Below the pieces are notes generated by a model. That model was not told where the DNA came from and did no database searches. It was given only the letters and a program-made list of their open reading frames with translations. The position numbers and the translations under genes are program-made. 64,000 bases of DNA. Source: Clostridia bacterium. GTDB taxonomy: Bacteria; Bacillota; Clostridia; Oscillospirales; Acutalibacteraceae. The stretch is taken from NCBI GenBank assembly GCA_017465505.1, contig JAFTWB010000006.1, positions 1-64,000 of the forward strand, given 5' to 3'. Shown here piece after piece: positions 44,741-53,170 of this stretch. Position 1 is the stretch's first letter. Every line of letters starts with the position of its first letter.

Positions 44741-45627
44741 CATTTGTATTTTCAGGTCAGGGCGACCAGTTTTCGGGAATGGGCAAGGAGCTTTTTGAAA
44801 GCTCAGTTGCCGCAAAAGAAGCCTTTGAACTTTGCGATTCTTTAAGAGAAGGTACAATCAGGCAGTGCTTCGAGGGTTCTGCAGATGAGCTTAAAGAAAC
44901 TAAAAACACCCAGCCTTGTCTTTTTGCTATGGAGCTTGCCGCTTGTGAGGCTCTTAAAGCTAAGGGGATTTTACCCGCGGGTGTAGCAGGTTTTTCATTA
45001 GGCGAGGTGGTTGCCGCAACTGTTTCAGGTGCATTTTCAAAGGAAGAAGGCTTTAAGCTTGTATGCAAAAGAGGCGAGTTTATGCAGGTTGAGGCTGAGA
45101 AGTTTGACACTTCTATGGTCGCAGTTGTAAAACTCACTAATGAACAAGTAGAAGAATGTGCCGCAAAGTTTGAGAATGTTTACCCCGTAAACTTCAACTG
45201 TCCATCTCAGGTTACTTGCTCAGGTCTTACATCAGAAATCACAGCTTTTGCTGATGAGGTTAAGTCAGCATGCGGTAGGGTAGTGCCCCTTAAAGTTAAG
45301 GGAGCTTTCCACTCTCCTTTTATGAAAAATGCCGCCGAGGCTTTTAAAGCTGAAATTGAAAAGGTGGAAATTAAGGACAGAGAAATTCCTCTTTACTCCA
45401 ATAAAACTGCAGAAGTTTACGATGAAAACGTTGCTGAGCTTTTGTCAGCTCAGATTTGTTCTCCTGTAAAATGGGAGATGACTATCCGCAATATGATTTC
45501 AGATGGTTTTGACACATTTATTGAAATTGGTCCCGGCAGAACACTTACAAATATGATTAAGAAAATAGATATGAACGTAAAGGCTCAGACAGTTTTTGAA
45601 GCTTTAGCGGAGGTAGAAAATGCTTAA
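44728..45627 (+). CDS. fabD: Malonyl-CoA:ACP transacylase FabD
   Basis: 299 residues: FSGQGDQFSGMG at the N-terminus, nucleophile in GFSLGE near 88-93, catalytic His in GAFHSPFM near 195. It loads malonyl groups onto ACP. Overlaps fabK and fabG. Confidence 0.97.
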   Translation: MGKIAFVFSGQGDQFSGMGKELFESSVAAKEAFELCDSLREGTIRQCFEGSADELKETKNTQPCLFAMELAACEALKAKGILPAGVAGFSLGEVVAATVSGAFSKEEGFKLVCKRGEFMQVEAEKFDTSMVAVVKLTNEQVEECAAKFENVYPVNFNCPSQVTCSGLTSEITAFADEVKSACGRVVPLKVKGAFHSPFMKNAAEAFKAEIEKVEIKDREIPLYSNKTAEVYDENVAELLSAQICSPVKWEMTIRNMISDGFDTFIEIGPGRTLTNMIKKIDMNVKAQTVFEALAEVENA

Positions 45628-46348
45628 AGGTAAAGTAGCTTTGGTAACGGGTGCTTCCCGAGGAATTGGCGAGGCAATAGCAAAGAAGTTTGCATCTTTA
45701 GGTGCAGATGTTGCAGTGATTTACGCAGGAAGTCAGGAGAAGGCAGAAGCAGTTGTTAAATCATGCGAGGCTGACTTTGGTGTTAAGGCAAAGGCTTATA
45801 AGTGCGATGTTTCTGATTTTGAGGCTACTAAAGAGTTGGTTTCTCAGGTTAAAGAGGACTTCGGCACAGTACATATTCTTGTTAATAACGCAGGCATTAC
45901 CAAGGACGGACTCATTGCAATGATGAAAGAAGACTCCTTCGACGCAGTAATAGATACAAACCTTAAGGGTGCCTTTAATATGATAAGACACTTAACGGGC
46001 ATCTTTATGCGTAACCGTGAGGGATGTATAATTAACATTTCTTCCGTTGCAGGCATCATGGGTAATGCAGGTCAGGTAAATTACTCTGCATCCAAAGCAG
46101 GACTTATCGGACTTACAAAGTCTGTAGCCAAAGAGCTTGCACCCCGAGGGGTAAGGTGTAACGCAATTGCTCCCGGCTTTATCGCAACAGACATGACCGA
46201 AGCACAGGCAGACAGCCCCCTTTTAAAGATGATTCCTTTAGGTAAAATGGGCGAAACAGAAGATATTGCCGAGGCGGCCGCATACCTTGCCACTGCAAAG
46301 TATGTTACAGGCGAAACTCTTAGAGTTGACGGCGGCATAGCTATGTAA
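45620..46348 (+). CDS. fabG: 3-oxoacyl-ACP reductase FabG
   Basis: 242 residues, classical SDR: TGASRGIGEA near 9-18, NNAG, ISSVAG and YSASKAG with the Tyr-x3-Lys pair. It reduces 3-ketoacyl-ACP with NADPH. Overlaps fabD by 8 nt. Confidence 0.97.
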   Translation: MLKGKVALVTGASRGIGEAIAKKFASLGADVAVIYAGSQEKAEAVVKSCEADFGVKAKAYKCDVSDFEATKELVSQVKEDFGTVHILVNNAGITKDGLIAMMKEDSFDAVIDTNLKGAFNMIRHLTGIFMRNREGCIINISSVAGIMGNAGQVNYSASKAGLIGLTKSVAKELAPRGVRCNAIAPGFIATDMTEAQADSPLLKMIPLGKMGETEDIAEAAAYLATAKYVTGETLRVDGGIAM

Positions 46349-46394
46349 ATAAATATAAATCCCACTTTTGAAAAATGTAAATTTGGAGGACATT

Positions 46395-47630
46395 ATGGAT
46401 TTAAGACGTGTAGTTGTAACAGGCTTAGGTGCAGTTACTCCCGTTGGTAATAATGTAGAAACCACCTGGGAAAGCCTTAAAAATGGCAAAAACGGTATTG
46501 CACCCATTACACATTTTGATACAGAAAAATTCAAGGCAAAATTGGCGGCAGAGGTTAAAGACTTTGACCCCAAAGAGTATATGGAGATTAACGACACCTT
46601 GCGAACTGATCGCTTTACTCAGTTTGCTGTAGCAGCTGCTCAGCAGGCAGTTGAAGAAAGCGGTGTAGTTGGTACAGTAGAACCCGAGCGTTTTGCGGTT
46701 CAGATGGGTACAGGTATCGGCGGTATCGGTACCTTTGAAACAGAACACACAAAGTTTATGGAAAAAGGTCCCAGAAGAGTTTCTCCTCTTTTTGTTCCTA
46801 TGATGATTGCAAATATGGCATCAGGTATGATTGCTCTTCGTTTTGACTGCCGTGGTTCAGCTCAGCCTTGCGTTACTGCTTGTGCATCAGGCTCAAATGC
46901 AATTGGCGAGGCTATGCGTCTTATCCGTCACGGCTATGCAGACGCAGTTATCACAGGCGGTGCAGAGGCTTCCATAACTCCTATGGCTGCCGCAGGATTT
47001 ATCAACTGTCAGGCTTTATCACTTGCAACCGACCCTGACGAAGCTTCCCTTCCTTTTGACAAACGCCGTGGCGGTTTTGTAATGGGTGAGGGCGGTGTGG
47101 CTCTGGTGCTTGAAGAATACGAGCATGCAAAATCTCGTGGTGCCAAGATTTATGCCGAGGTTTGCGGTTACGGTTCAACCTGTGACGCTTACCATATTAC
47201 TGCTCCTCATCCTGAGGCAAGAGGCGGTGCTGAGGCAATGGTTCAGGCTATGAAAGAAGCAAACTTTACGGATGCGGACGTTGTGTATGTTAATGCTCAC
47301 GGCACAGGTACCCCTATGAACGACAAAATCGAAACAGTTGCCATTAAAAAGGCACTTGGCGAGGATAACGCAAAGAAAGCTTTCGTAAGCTCTACGAAAT
47401 CTATGACAGGCCATATGCTTGGTGCGGCAGGTGCAGTTGAGGCACTGGCTTGTATCAAGGCTCTTGAGGAAGGTATTATACCTCCCACAATCAACCTTAA
47501 AGAGCAGGACGAGCTCTGCGACCTTAACTGCGTTCCCAATACTGCAGTAAAGGCAGATATTACTTTAGCACTTTCAAATTCTTTAGGCTTTGGCGGACAT
47601 AATGCCTGCCTTGCATTCAGAAAGGTGTAA
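46395..47630 (+). CDS. fabF: 3-oxoacyl-ACP synthase II FabF
   Basis: 411 residues from ATG 46395 with GGAGG upstream. It shows the Cys-His-His set: CVTACASGSNAIGEA, NAHGTGTPMND and KSMTGHMLGAAGAVE. It elongates acyl-ACP with malonyl-ACP. No FabH is found in the cluster, so this is the only condensing enzyme visible. Confidence 0.97.
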   Translation: MDLRRVVVTGLGAVTPVGNNVETTWESLKNGKNGIAPITHFDTEKFKAKLAAEVKDFDPKEYMEINDTLRTDRFTQFAVAAAQQAVEESGVVGTVEPERFAVQMGTGIGGIGTFETEHTKFMEKGPRRVSPLFVPMMIANMASGMIALRFDCRGSAQPCVTACASGSNAIGEAMRLIRHGYADAVITGGAEASITPMAAAGFINCQALSLATDPDEASLPFDKRRGGFVMGEGGVALVLEEYEHAKSRGAKIYAEVCGYGSTCDAYHITAPHPEARGGAEAMVQAMKEANFTDADVVYVNAHGTGTPMNDKIETVAIKKALGEDNAKKAFVSSTKSMTGHMLGAAGAVEALACIKALEEGIIPPTINLKEQDELCDLNCVPNTAVKADITLALSNSLGFGGHNACLAFRKV

Positions 47631-47635
47631 CTTTT

Positions 47636-48064
47636 ATGAACGAAAAAGATATAAGAAAATATGCAGGTCTTATGCAGGAACTTGGTCTCACAGGTCTTGA
47701 GATTACCGAGGACAACAAGGTGGTTCGTTTAGAACGCAGTAACCCTCAGGTGGTAAGAGAAACCGTAGCCGTTGACTTGGCTTCTAACCAGCCTGCAACC
47801 TCTTCTGTTGAGCCTGTAAGTGCAGATTATGTAAGCGTGAAATCTCCTATTGTGGGTGTGTTTTATGCAGCCCCTGCCGAGAATGCAGACCCTTACGTTA
47901 ATATCGGCGACAAAATTAAGAAGGGTCAGACCCTTTGTATTGTAGAGGCTATGAAGCTTATGAATGAAATTACCGCCGAAGAAGACGGCGAAATCCTTGA
48001 GATTTGCGTCACAAACGGTCAGGTGGTTGAGTTCGGTACAGAGCTTTTCCGTATTAAGAGGTAA
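47636..48064 (+). CDS. accB: Biotin carboxyl carrier protein AccB
   Basis: 142 residues: an N-terminal helical part, a Pro/Ser/Val linker near 45-70 and a biotinyl domain with the lysine in EAMKLMNE. It carries CO2 between carboxylase and transferase. Confidence 0.97.
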   Translation: MNEKDIRKYAGLMQELGLTGLEITEDNKVVRLERSNPQVVRETVAVDLASNQPATSSVEPVSADYVSVKSPIVGVFYAAPAENADPYVNIGDKIKKGQTLCIVEAMKLMNEITAEEDGEILEICVTNGQVVEFGTELFRIKR

Positions 48065-48069
48065 GGTAT

Positions 48070-48486
48070 ATGAATAAGGAAGAAATTATGAGAATTCTTC
48101 CCCACAGGGAAGATATGCTTCTTTTAGATGAAGCAGAAAACAAAGACGGTTTTGCTATAGGTAAGTATCACGTTCGAGGTGATGAGTTTTTTTTAAGAGG
48201 TCATTTTCCCGATAATCCCATTGTTCCCGGTGTTATCCTTTGCGAAATTCTTGCGCAGTCCTGCTGTGTGCTTCTTATGGACAAGATGAAAGAGGGAAAA
48301 ACTCCTGTTTACACAGGGCTTAACAATGTTAAGTTCAGAAATCCCGTAAAACCCGGTGATACCATTATCACAAACTGCAATATAAAAAGAGCAAAGCACC
48401 CTTTTTACTTTGCCGAGGGTACAGTAACAGTAGAGGGCAGGCTTTGTGTTTCGGCTGAATTTTCTTTTGCTATTACAGGTGAATAA
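48070..48486 (+). CDS. fabZ: 3-hydroxyacyl-ACP dehydratase FabZ
   Basis: 138 residues, hot-dog fold with the catalytic block FFLRGHFPDNPIVPGVILCE containing the His and the later Glu. It dehydrates hydroxyacyl-ACP to the enoyl form. Two nt separate it from accC. Confidence 0.97.
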   Translation: MNKEEIMRILPHREDMLLLDEAENKDGFAIGKYHVRGDEFFLRGHFPDNPIVPGVILCEILAQSCCVLLMDKMKEGKTPVYTGLNNVKFRNPVKPGDTIITNCNIKRAKHPFYFAEGTVTVEGRLCVSAEFSFAITGE

Positions 48487-48488
48487 AG

Positions 48489-49796
48489 ATGTTTTCTAAA
48501 ATTCTTATTGCTAACCGAGGCGAAATTGCCGTTCGTATTATCCGTGCCTGCAAAGAAATGGGCGTGGCAACCGTTGCGGTATATTCCGAGGCTGACAAAA
48601 ACGCTCTGCACGTTTCTCTGGCAGACCAGAGTTACTGTATAGGCGGTGCAGAGGCAGCCGACAGCTATTTAAATGAAAATCAGATAATCAGCACGGCTAT
48701 TCTGGCAGGGGCTCAGGCTATTCATCCGGGTTATGGATTCCTTTCGGAGAATGCCCATTTTGCCCGTCTTTGCCGTAAAAACGGACTTGTTTTCATAGGC
48801 CCTGACCCTGACAGTATGGAAAGACTCAGCGACAAGGCTATTTTAAAAGAGCTTATCAGGAACACAGGTCTTTCGGTTATTCCCGGTACAAAGGCTGTGG
48901 CTTCAATTAGCGAAGCAAAAAAGGAAGCCGCAAAGATAGGTTATCCCGTAATGCTTAAGGCTTGTGCAGGGGGAGGCGGCAGAGGTATCCGTTTAATCCG
49001 TGCAGAAGAAGAGCTTGAGGACGCCTATATGCAGGCTACAAGTGAGGCTATAAGTGCCTTTGGCGACGGCAGTGTTTACCTTGAAAAATATATTTTCCCT
49101 GCAAGGCACGTTGAACTTCAGGTTTTAGCTGATGAATTCGGCAATGCTGTTTGCCTTGGTGACAGAGACTGCTCTCTTCAGAGAAGAAATCAGAAGCTTA
49201 TTGAAGAAACTCCTTCCCCTGCTGTTAATAAAGCTCAGCGAGACGAGATTATGGAGCTTGCAGTAGACGCAGTTAAAAAAATCGGCTATGTCGGTGCAGG
49301 AACACTTGAGTTTCTTTTAGACAAAGAAGGCAACTTCTGGTTTATGGAAATGAATGTGCGTCTTCAGGTTGAGCATACAGTTACAGAAATGCTCACAGGC
49401 TACGACCTTGTGAAATGGCAGATTCGTATTGCCGCAGGAATACCCCTCAACTTTACTCAGAAGGATATCAAAATCAAAGGCTCTGCTATTGAATGCAGAA
49501 TCAACGCACAGGCTTGCGGTAAGCTTAAAATGCTTCACGTTCCCGGTGGACCTTCTGTTCGTTTTGATACCTGCCTTATTGAAGGCACAACAGTTTCACC
49601 TTATTATGATTCTCTTTTAGGCAAGCTTGTTGTTTATGCAAAAGAGAGAGAAGAGACCTTAAGAAAAATGCGAGCCTCCCTTTGCGAGCTTGTTATTGAC
49701 GGTATTCCCACAAATATCGAAGAGCAGTTAAGCCTCATCGGTGACGACCGCTTTATATCAGGAAATTACGATTTAACCTTTATGGGCAACAGGTGA
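48489..49796 (+). CDS. accC: Biotin carboxylase AccC
   Basis: 435 residues, slightly shorter than the common 445-450. ATP-grasp glycine loop KACAGGGGRGIRL near 158, EKYIFPARHVE, and EMNVRLQVEHTVTEM near 287. It carboxylates biotin on AccB with ATP and bicarbonate. Confidence 0.97.
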   Translation: MFSKILIANRGEIAVRIIRACKEMGVATVAVYSEADKNALHVSLADQSYCIGGAEAADSYLNENQIISTAILAGAQAIHPGYGFLSENAHFARLCRKNGLVFIGPDPDSMERLSDKAILKELIRNTGLSVIPGTKAVASISEAKKEAAKIGYPVMLKACAGGGGRGIRLIRAEEELEDAYMQATSEAISAFGDGSVYLEKYIFPARHVELQVLADEFGNAVCLGDRDCSLQRRNQKLIEETPSPAVNKAQRDEIMELAVDAVKKIGYVGAGTLEFLLDKEGNFWFMEMNVRLQVEHTVTEMLTGYDLVKWQIRIAAGIPLNFTQKDIKIKGSAIECRINAQACGKLKMLHVPGGPSVRFDTCLIEGTTVSPYYDSLLGKLVVYAKEREETLRKMRASLCELVIDGIPTNIEEQLSLIGDDRFISGNYDLTFMGNR

Positions 49797-49800
49797 TTAT

Positions 49801-50652
49801 ATGGCACTCATAAACTTTTTAAAACCTAAAAATCAGCTTGAAGAAGGCGGCAGAACCTCAGCTCCGATTCACGAGGACGCAGGCGAGCCCGAAAAGAATT
49901 GTCCCAATTGCCACAAGGATATTCCATTAAGCAGACTTTGGGCAAATGACCTTGTATGTGCCTGTGGATATCATTTCAGAATGAAGGCACGTCAGCGAAT
50001 AAAACTTATTGCTGATAAAGATAGCTTTATGGAGCTTTTTAGCTCAGTAAAGTCAGAAAATCCTCTTAATTTCCCGGGCTATAAGGACAAAGCCGAAACA
50101 GCAAGAGTTGCAAGCTCTGAGGAAGAGGCTGTTATTACAGGAGTAGCCGAAATCGGCAAGCAGAAATGCTGCCTTTTTGTAATGGAAAGCTACTTTATGA
50201 TGGGTAGTATGGGCAGTGCAGTAGGCGAGAAAATTATACTTCTCTTTGAGTACGCCTTAAAGCACCGTTTGCCTGTTGTGGGCTTTACCGTTTCAGGTGG
50301 AGCAAGAATGCAGGAGGGACTTTTATCTCTTATGCAGATGGCAAAAACCAGTGCCTCAGTTAAGCGTCATTCTGACTCAGGACTTCTTTATATTGCAGTT
50401 TTAACAGACCCCACAACAGGCGGAGTAACTGCAAGCTTTGCTATGGAGGCTGATATTATCCTTGCTGAGCCCGGTGCTACCGTCGGCTTTGCAGGTAGAA
50501 GAGTAATTGAGCAGACCACAAAGAAGTCGCTTCCCAAAGAATTTCAGACATCCGAGTTCGTACTTGAGCACGGATTTATAGATAAAATTGTTTCAAGACA
50601 AAACCAAAAGAAGATGATTTCGCTCCTTCTTAAAATGCATAACGGAGGGTAA
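49801..50652 (+). CDS. accD: Acetyl-CoA carboxylase transferase beta subunit AccD
   Basis: 283 residues. An N-terminal zinc ribbon shows CPNC near 34 and CACG near 56, followed by the crotonase-like transferase core (TVSGGARMQEGLLSLMQM). Works with AccA. Confidence 0.97.
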   Translation: MALINFLKPKNQLEEGGRTSAPIHEDAGEPEKNCPNCHKDIPLSRLWANDLVCACGYHFRMKARQRIKLIADKDSFMELFSSVKSENPLNFPGYKDKAETARVASSEEEAVITGVAEIGKQKCCLFVMESYFMMGSMGSAVGEKIILLFEYALKHRLPVVGFTVSGGARMQEGLLSLMQMAKTSASVKRHSDSGLLYIAVLTDPTTGGVTASFAMEADIILAEPGATVGFAGRRVIEQTTKKSLPKEFQTSEFVLEHGFIDKIVSRQNQKKMISLLLKMHNGG

Positions 50653-50658
50653 GAGAAT

Positions 50659-51450
50659 ATGAGTGAAAAAGCATATGACAGAGTAAAACTTGCCCGAGAA
50701 AGCACAAGACCCACAGGTCTTGACTACATAAAAAACATTTTCAGAAGCTTTATTGAGTTTCACGGCGACAGAAGATACGCAGACGACTCAGCCATTGTAG
50801 GCGGAATTGCAGAGCTTAATTCAAACCCTGTTACCGTTATTGCCATTGAAAAGGGTCACACCGCCAAAGAGCGACAGGTGCGTAACTTCGGTGCACCTCA
50901 TCCCGAAGGGTACCGTAAGGCACTTCGACTTATGAAACAGGCAGAAAAATTCGGCAGACCTATTATCTGCTTTATAGATACCTCAGGTGCTTACTGCGGA
51001 GTAGGTGCTGAGGAGCGTGGTCAGGGTCAGGCAATTGCTGAAAATTTAATGGAAATGTCAACCCTTTGCGTTCCGATTATCTCAATTTTAATCGGCGAGG
51101 GCGGCTCAGGCGGAGCATTGGCACTTGGTGTAGCCGACAGAGTATGGATGCTTCAAAATTCTGTTTACTCTGTTATTTCTCCTGAAGGCTGTGCAAGTAT
51201 ATTGTGGAAAGATTCTGCCAAAGCAGATGTTGCGGCACAGAGCCTTAGGCTTACAGCCGAGGATGCTAAAAGCTTAGGCGTTATTGAACGTATTCTTTCA
51301 GAAAAGGATTTGGGCAAAAAGGAATTTTACCTTAGAATCCGTAAGCTTTTGTCTGACGAGCTGAGTGTTCTCTCTCAGGATTTAGACTTGGTTTCCAAAA
51401 GATACGACCGCTTCAGAAAGATAGGAGCAACTGCCACGGTTAAGGAGTGA
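50659..51450 (+). CDS. accA: Acetyl-CoA carboxylase transferase alpha subunit AccA
   Basis: 263 residues, shorter than the E. coli form because the N-terminal extension is absent. [23 protein letters not shown] near 98 and [12 protein letters not shown] near 133 are the family blocks. Six nt from accD; five nt before the acyl-CoA synthetase. Confidence 0.97.
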   Translation: MSEKAYDRVKLARESTRPTGLDYIKNIFRSFIEFHGDRRYADDSAIVGGIAELNSNPVTVIAIEKGHTAKERQVRNFGAPHPEGYRKALRLMKQAEKFGRPIICFIDTSGAYCGVGAEERGQGQAIAENLMEMSTLCVPIISILIGEGGSGGALALGVADRVWMLQNSVYSVISPEGCASILWKDSAKADVAAQSLRLTAEDAKSLGVIERILSEKDLGKKEFYLRIRKLLSDELSVLSQDLDLVSKRYDRFRKIGATATVKE

Positions 51451-51455
51451 TTTAA

Positions 51456-53096
51456 GTGAGCATATACAAAAGATTTTGCAAAGAAGTTTTTAATGAGGAC
51501 GGAAGCCTTTGTAAAATCACACTGAACTTTCCCGATAATTTCAATTTCGGCTATGATGTTGTAGATGTTATTGCAGATGAAACCCCCGATAAAAGAGCTC
51601 TGGTCTGGTGTAATACCGAAAACGAAGAGCATATTTTTACCTTTGCAGATATCAAAAAGTATTCCAATAAAATGGCAAATGTTTTTTTAGAGCGTGGTAT
51701 TACCCGAGGTGACAGAGTAATGGTTATCCTTAAGCGTCACTTCGAGTATTGGTTTGCCGCTATTGCGCTTCATAAGTTAGGTGCTGTTATGATTCCTGCC
51801 ACCCATATGCTTACAGTAAATGACCTTGTTTACCGCCTTAATGCCTCAAAGGTAAAGGCAATTGTCTGCACTGCTCAGAACGAAGTACCAGAAAAAATTA
51901 AAGAGGCAGTATCCAAAACCAACCTTACCCCTCAGCTTTTCTGTGTGCAGAATAGTCTTGATGGCTACATAGACTTAAGCAAAGCTATGGAAAATGCAAG
52001 TGAAGGCTTTGAGCGTATTGAAACCAATGCCAAAGACCCAATGCTTTTGTATTTTACCTCAGGCACAACAGGCTATCCCAAAGGCGTAATCCACGATTAT
52101 TCCTACCCTTTGGCTCATATTGTTACCGCTAAATACTGGCACAAAGCAGAGGATAACGGTCTTCACTTTACAGTTGCCGAAACAGGCTGGGCAAAAGCAA
52201 GCTGGGGCAAGCTATATGGCCAATGGCTTGTTGGCTCGGCAGTAATGGTGTATGATTTCGATAACTTCGACCCTAAGCAGCTTACAACAGTAATTAACCG
52301 CTACGATGTAACCTCCTTCTGCGCTCCTCCTACAGTTTACAGATATTTAGTTCGCAAGGGTATTCCCGATATGCCCTCTTTAAATCACGCAACCACAGCA
52401 GGCGAGATGTTAGCCCCCGAGGTTTTTCGTAAATTTTATGAGCGTACAGGACTTGAACTTCGTGAGGGCTACGGTCAGACAGAAACCACCCTTTTGCTTG
52501 CAAACTTTGCAGGAAATAATCCTACAGAGGGTTCAATGGGAACCCCTTCGCCTTTTTATAATATTGAACTCAGAGGCAAAAACGGTAAAAAGGTAGAAGT
52601 AGGTGAAATCGGCGAGGTAGTAATTATCCCCGAGGAAGAAGGCAGGCAGGTAGGCGTTTTCAGCGGTTATCTTGATAATAAAGAGCAGTTTGAATATGTA
52701 TGGCGAGACGGTGTGTATCACACAGGAGACGCCGCATATATGGACGAAAACGGCAAGTATTGGTTTCACGGCAGATTTGACGATATTATCAAAACAGGCG
52801 GCTTCAGAGTAGGTCCTTATGAGGTTGAAAACGTACTTATGGAGCACGAGGCAGTTGTAGAGTGCAGTGTTATAGGTGTACCTGATTCACTCAGAGGTCA
52901 GGCAATAAAGGCAATTATCGTTTTGGGCAAGGGTTATGAGGCTTCAAAGGAGCTTGAGCTTGAAATCAGAGATTTTACAAACCAGCGACTTGCCGAATAT
53001 AAATGGATTCGTTTAATGGAGTTTGTGGACGAAATGCCAAAAACCATAAGCGGCAAAATTCAGAAAAGCGTTCAGAGAAATACTGCCGCAGAATAA
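51456..53096 (+). CDS. AMP-forming acyl-CoA synthetase (medium-chain ACSM-like)
   Basis: 546 residues. The P-loop is LYFTSGTTGYPKGVIH near 190-205. Further motifs are GYGQTETTL near 340, the hinge/adenylate motif FHGRFDDIIKTGGFRVGPYEVEN near 430-452, and a C-terminal catalytic lysine in PKTISGKIQKS. It activates a carboxylic acid to acyl-CoA via acyl-AMP. As last gene of the fab/acc operon it could recycle or import exogenous fatty acids, or supply a primer; this is inferred. Confidence 0.92.
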   Translation: MSIYKRFCKEVFNEDGSLCKITLNFPDNFNFGYDVVDVIADETPDKRALVWCNTENEEHIFTFADIKKYSNKMANVFLERGITRGDRVMVILKRHFEYWFAAIALHKLGAVMIPATHMLTVNDLVYRLNASKVKAIVCTAQNEVPEKIKEAVSKTNLTPQLFCVQNSLDGYIDLSKAMENASEGFERIETNAKDPMLLYFTSGTTGYPKGVIHDYSYPLAHIVTAKYWHKAEDNGLHFTVAETGWAKASWGKLYGQWLVGSAVMVYDFDNFDPKQLTTVINRYDVTSFCAPPTVYRYLVRKGIPDMPSLNHATTAGEMLAPEVFRKFYERTGLELREGYGQTETTLLLANFAGNNPTEGSMGTPSPFYNIELRGKNGKKVEVGEIGEVVIIPEEEGRQVGVFSGYLDNKEQFEYVWRDGVYHTGDAAYMDENGKYWFHGRFDDIIKTGGFRVGPYEVENVLMEHEAVVECSVIGVPDSLRGQAIKAIIVLGKGYEASKELELEIRDFTNQRLAEYKWIRLMEFVDEMPKTISGKIQKSVQRNTAAE

Positions 53097-53114
53097 TTTT
53101 CACCTCTTTTTCAT

Positions 53115-53143
53115 TTGCGATGATAATGGTTTTGTGGTATAAT
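53115..53143 (+). promoter_or_regulatory. Promoter of the PAS-regulator gene
   Basis: TTGCGA (53115-53120), 17-bp spacer and TATAAT (53138-53143). Confidence 0.75.
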
Positions 53144-53170
53144 TACCGCATACCCCATTAAGGAGCTATT

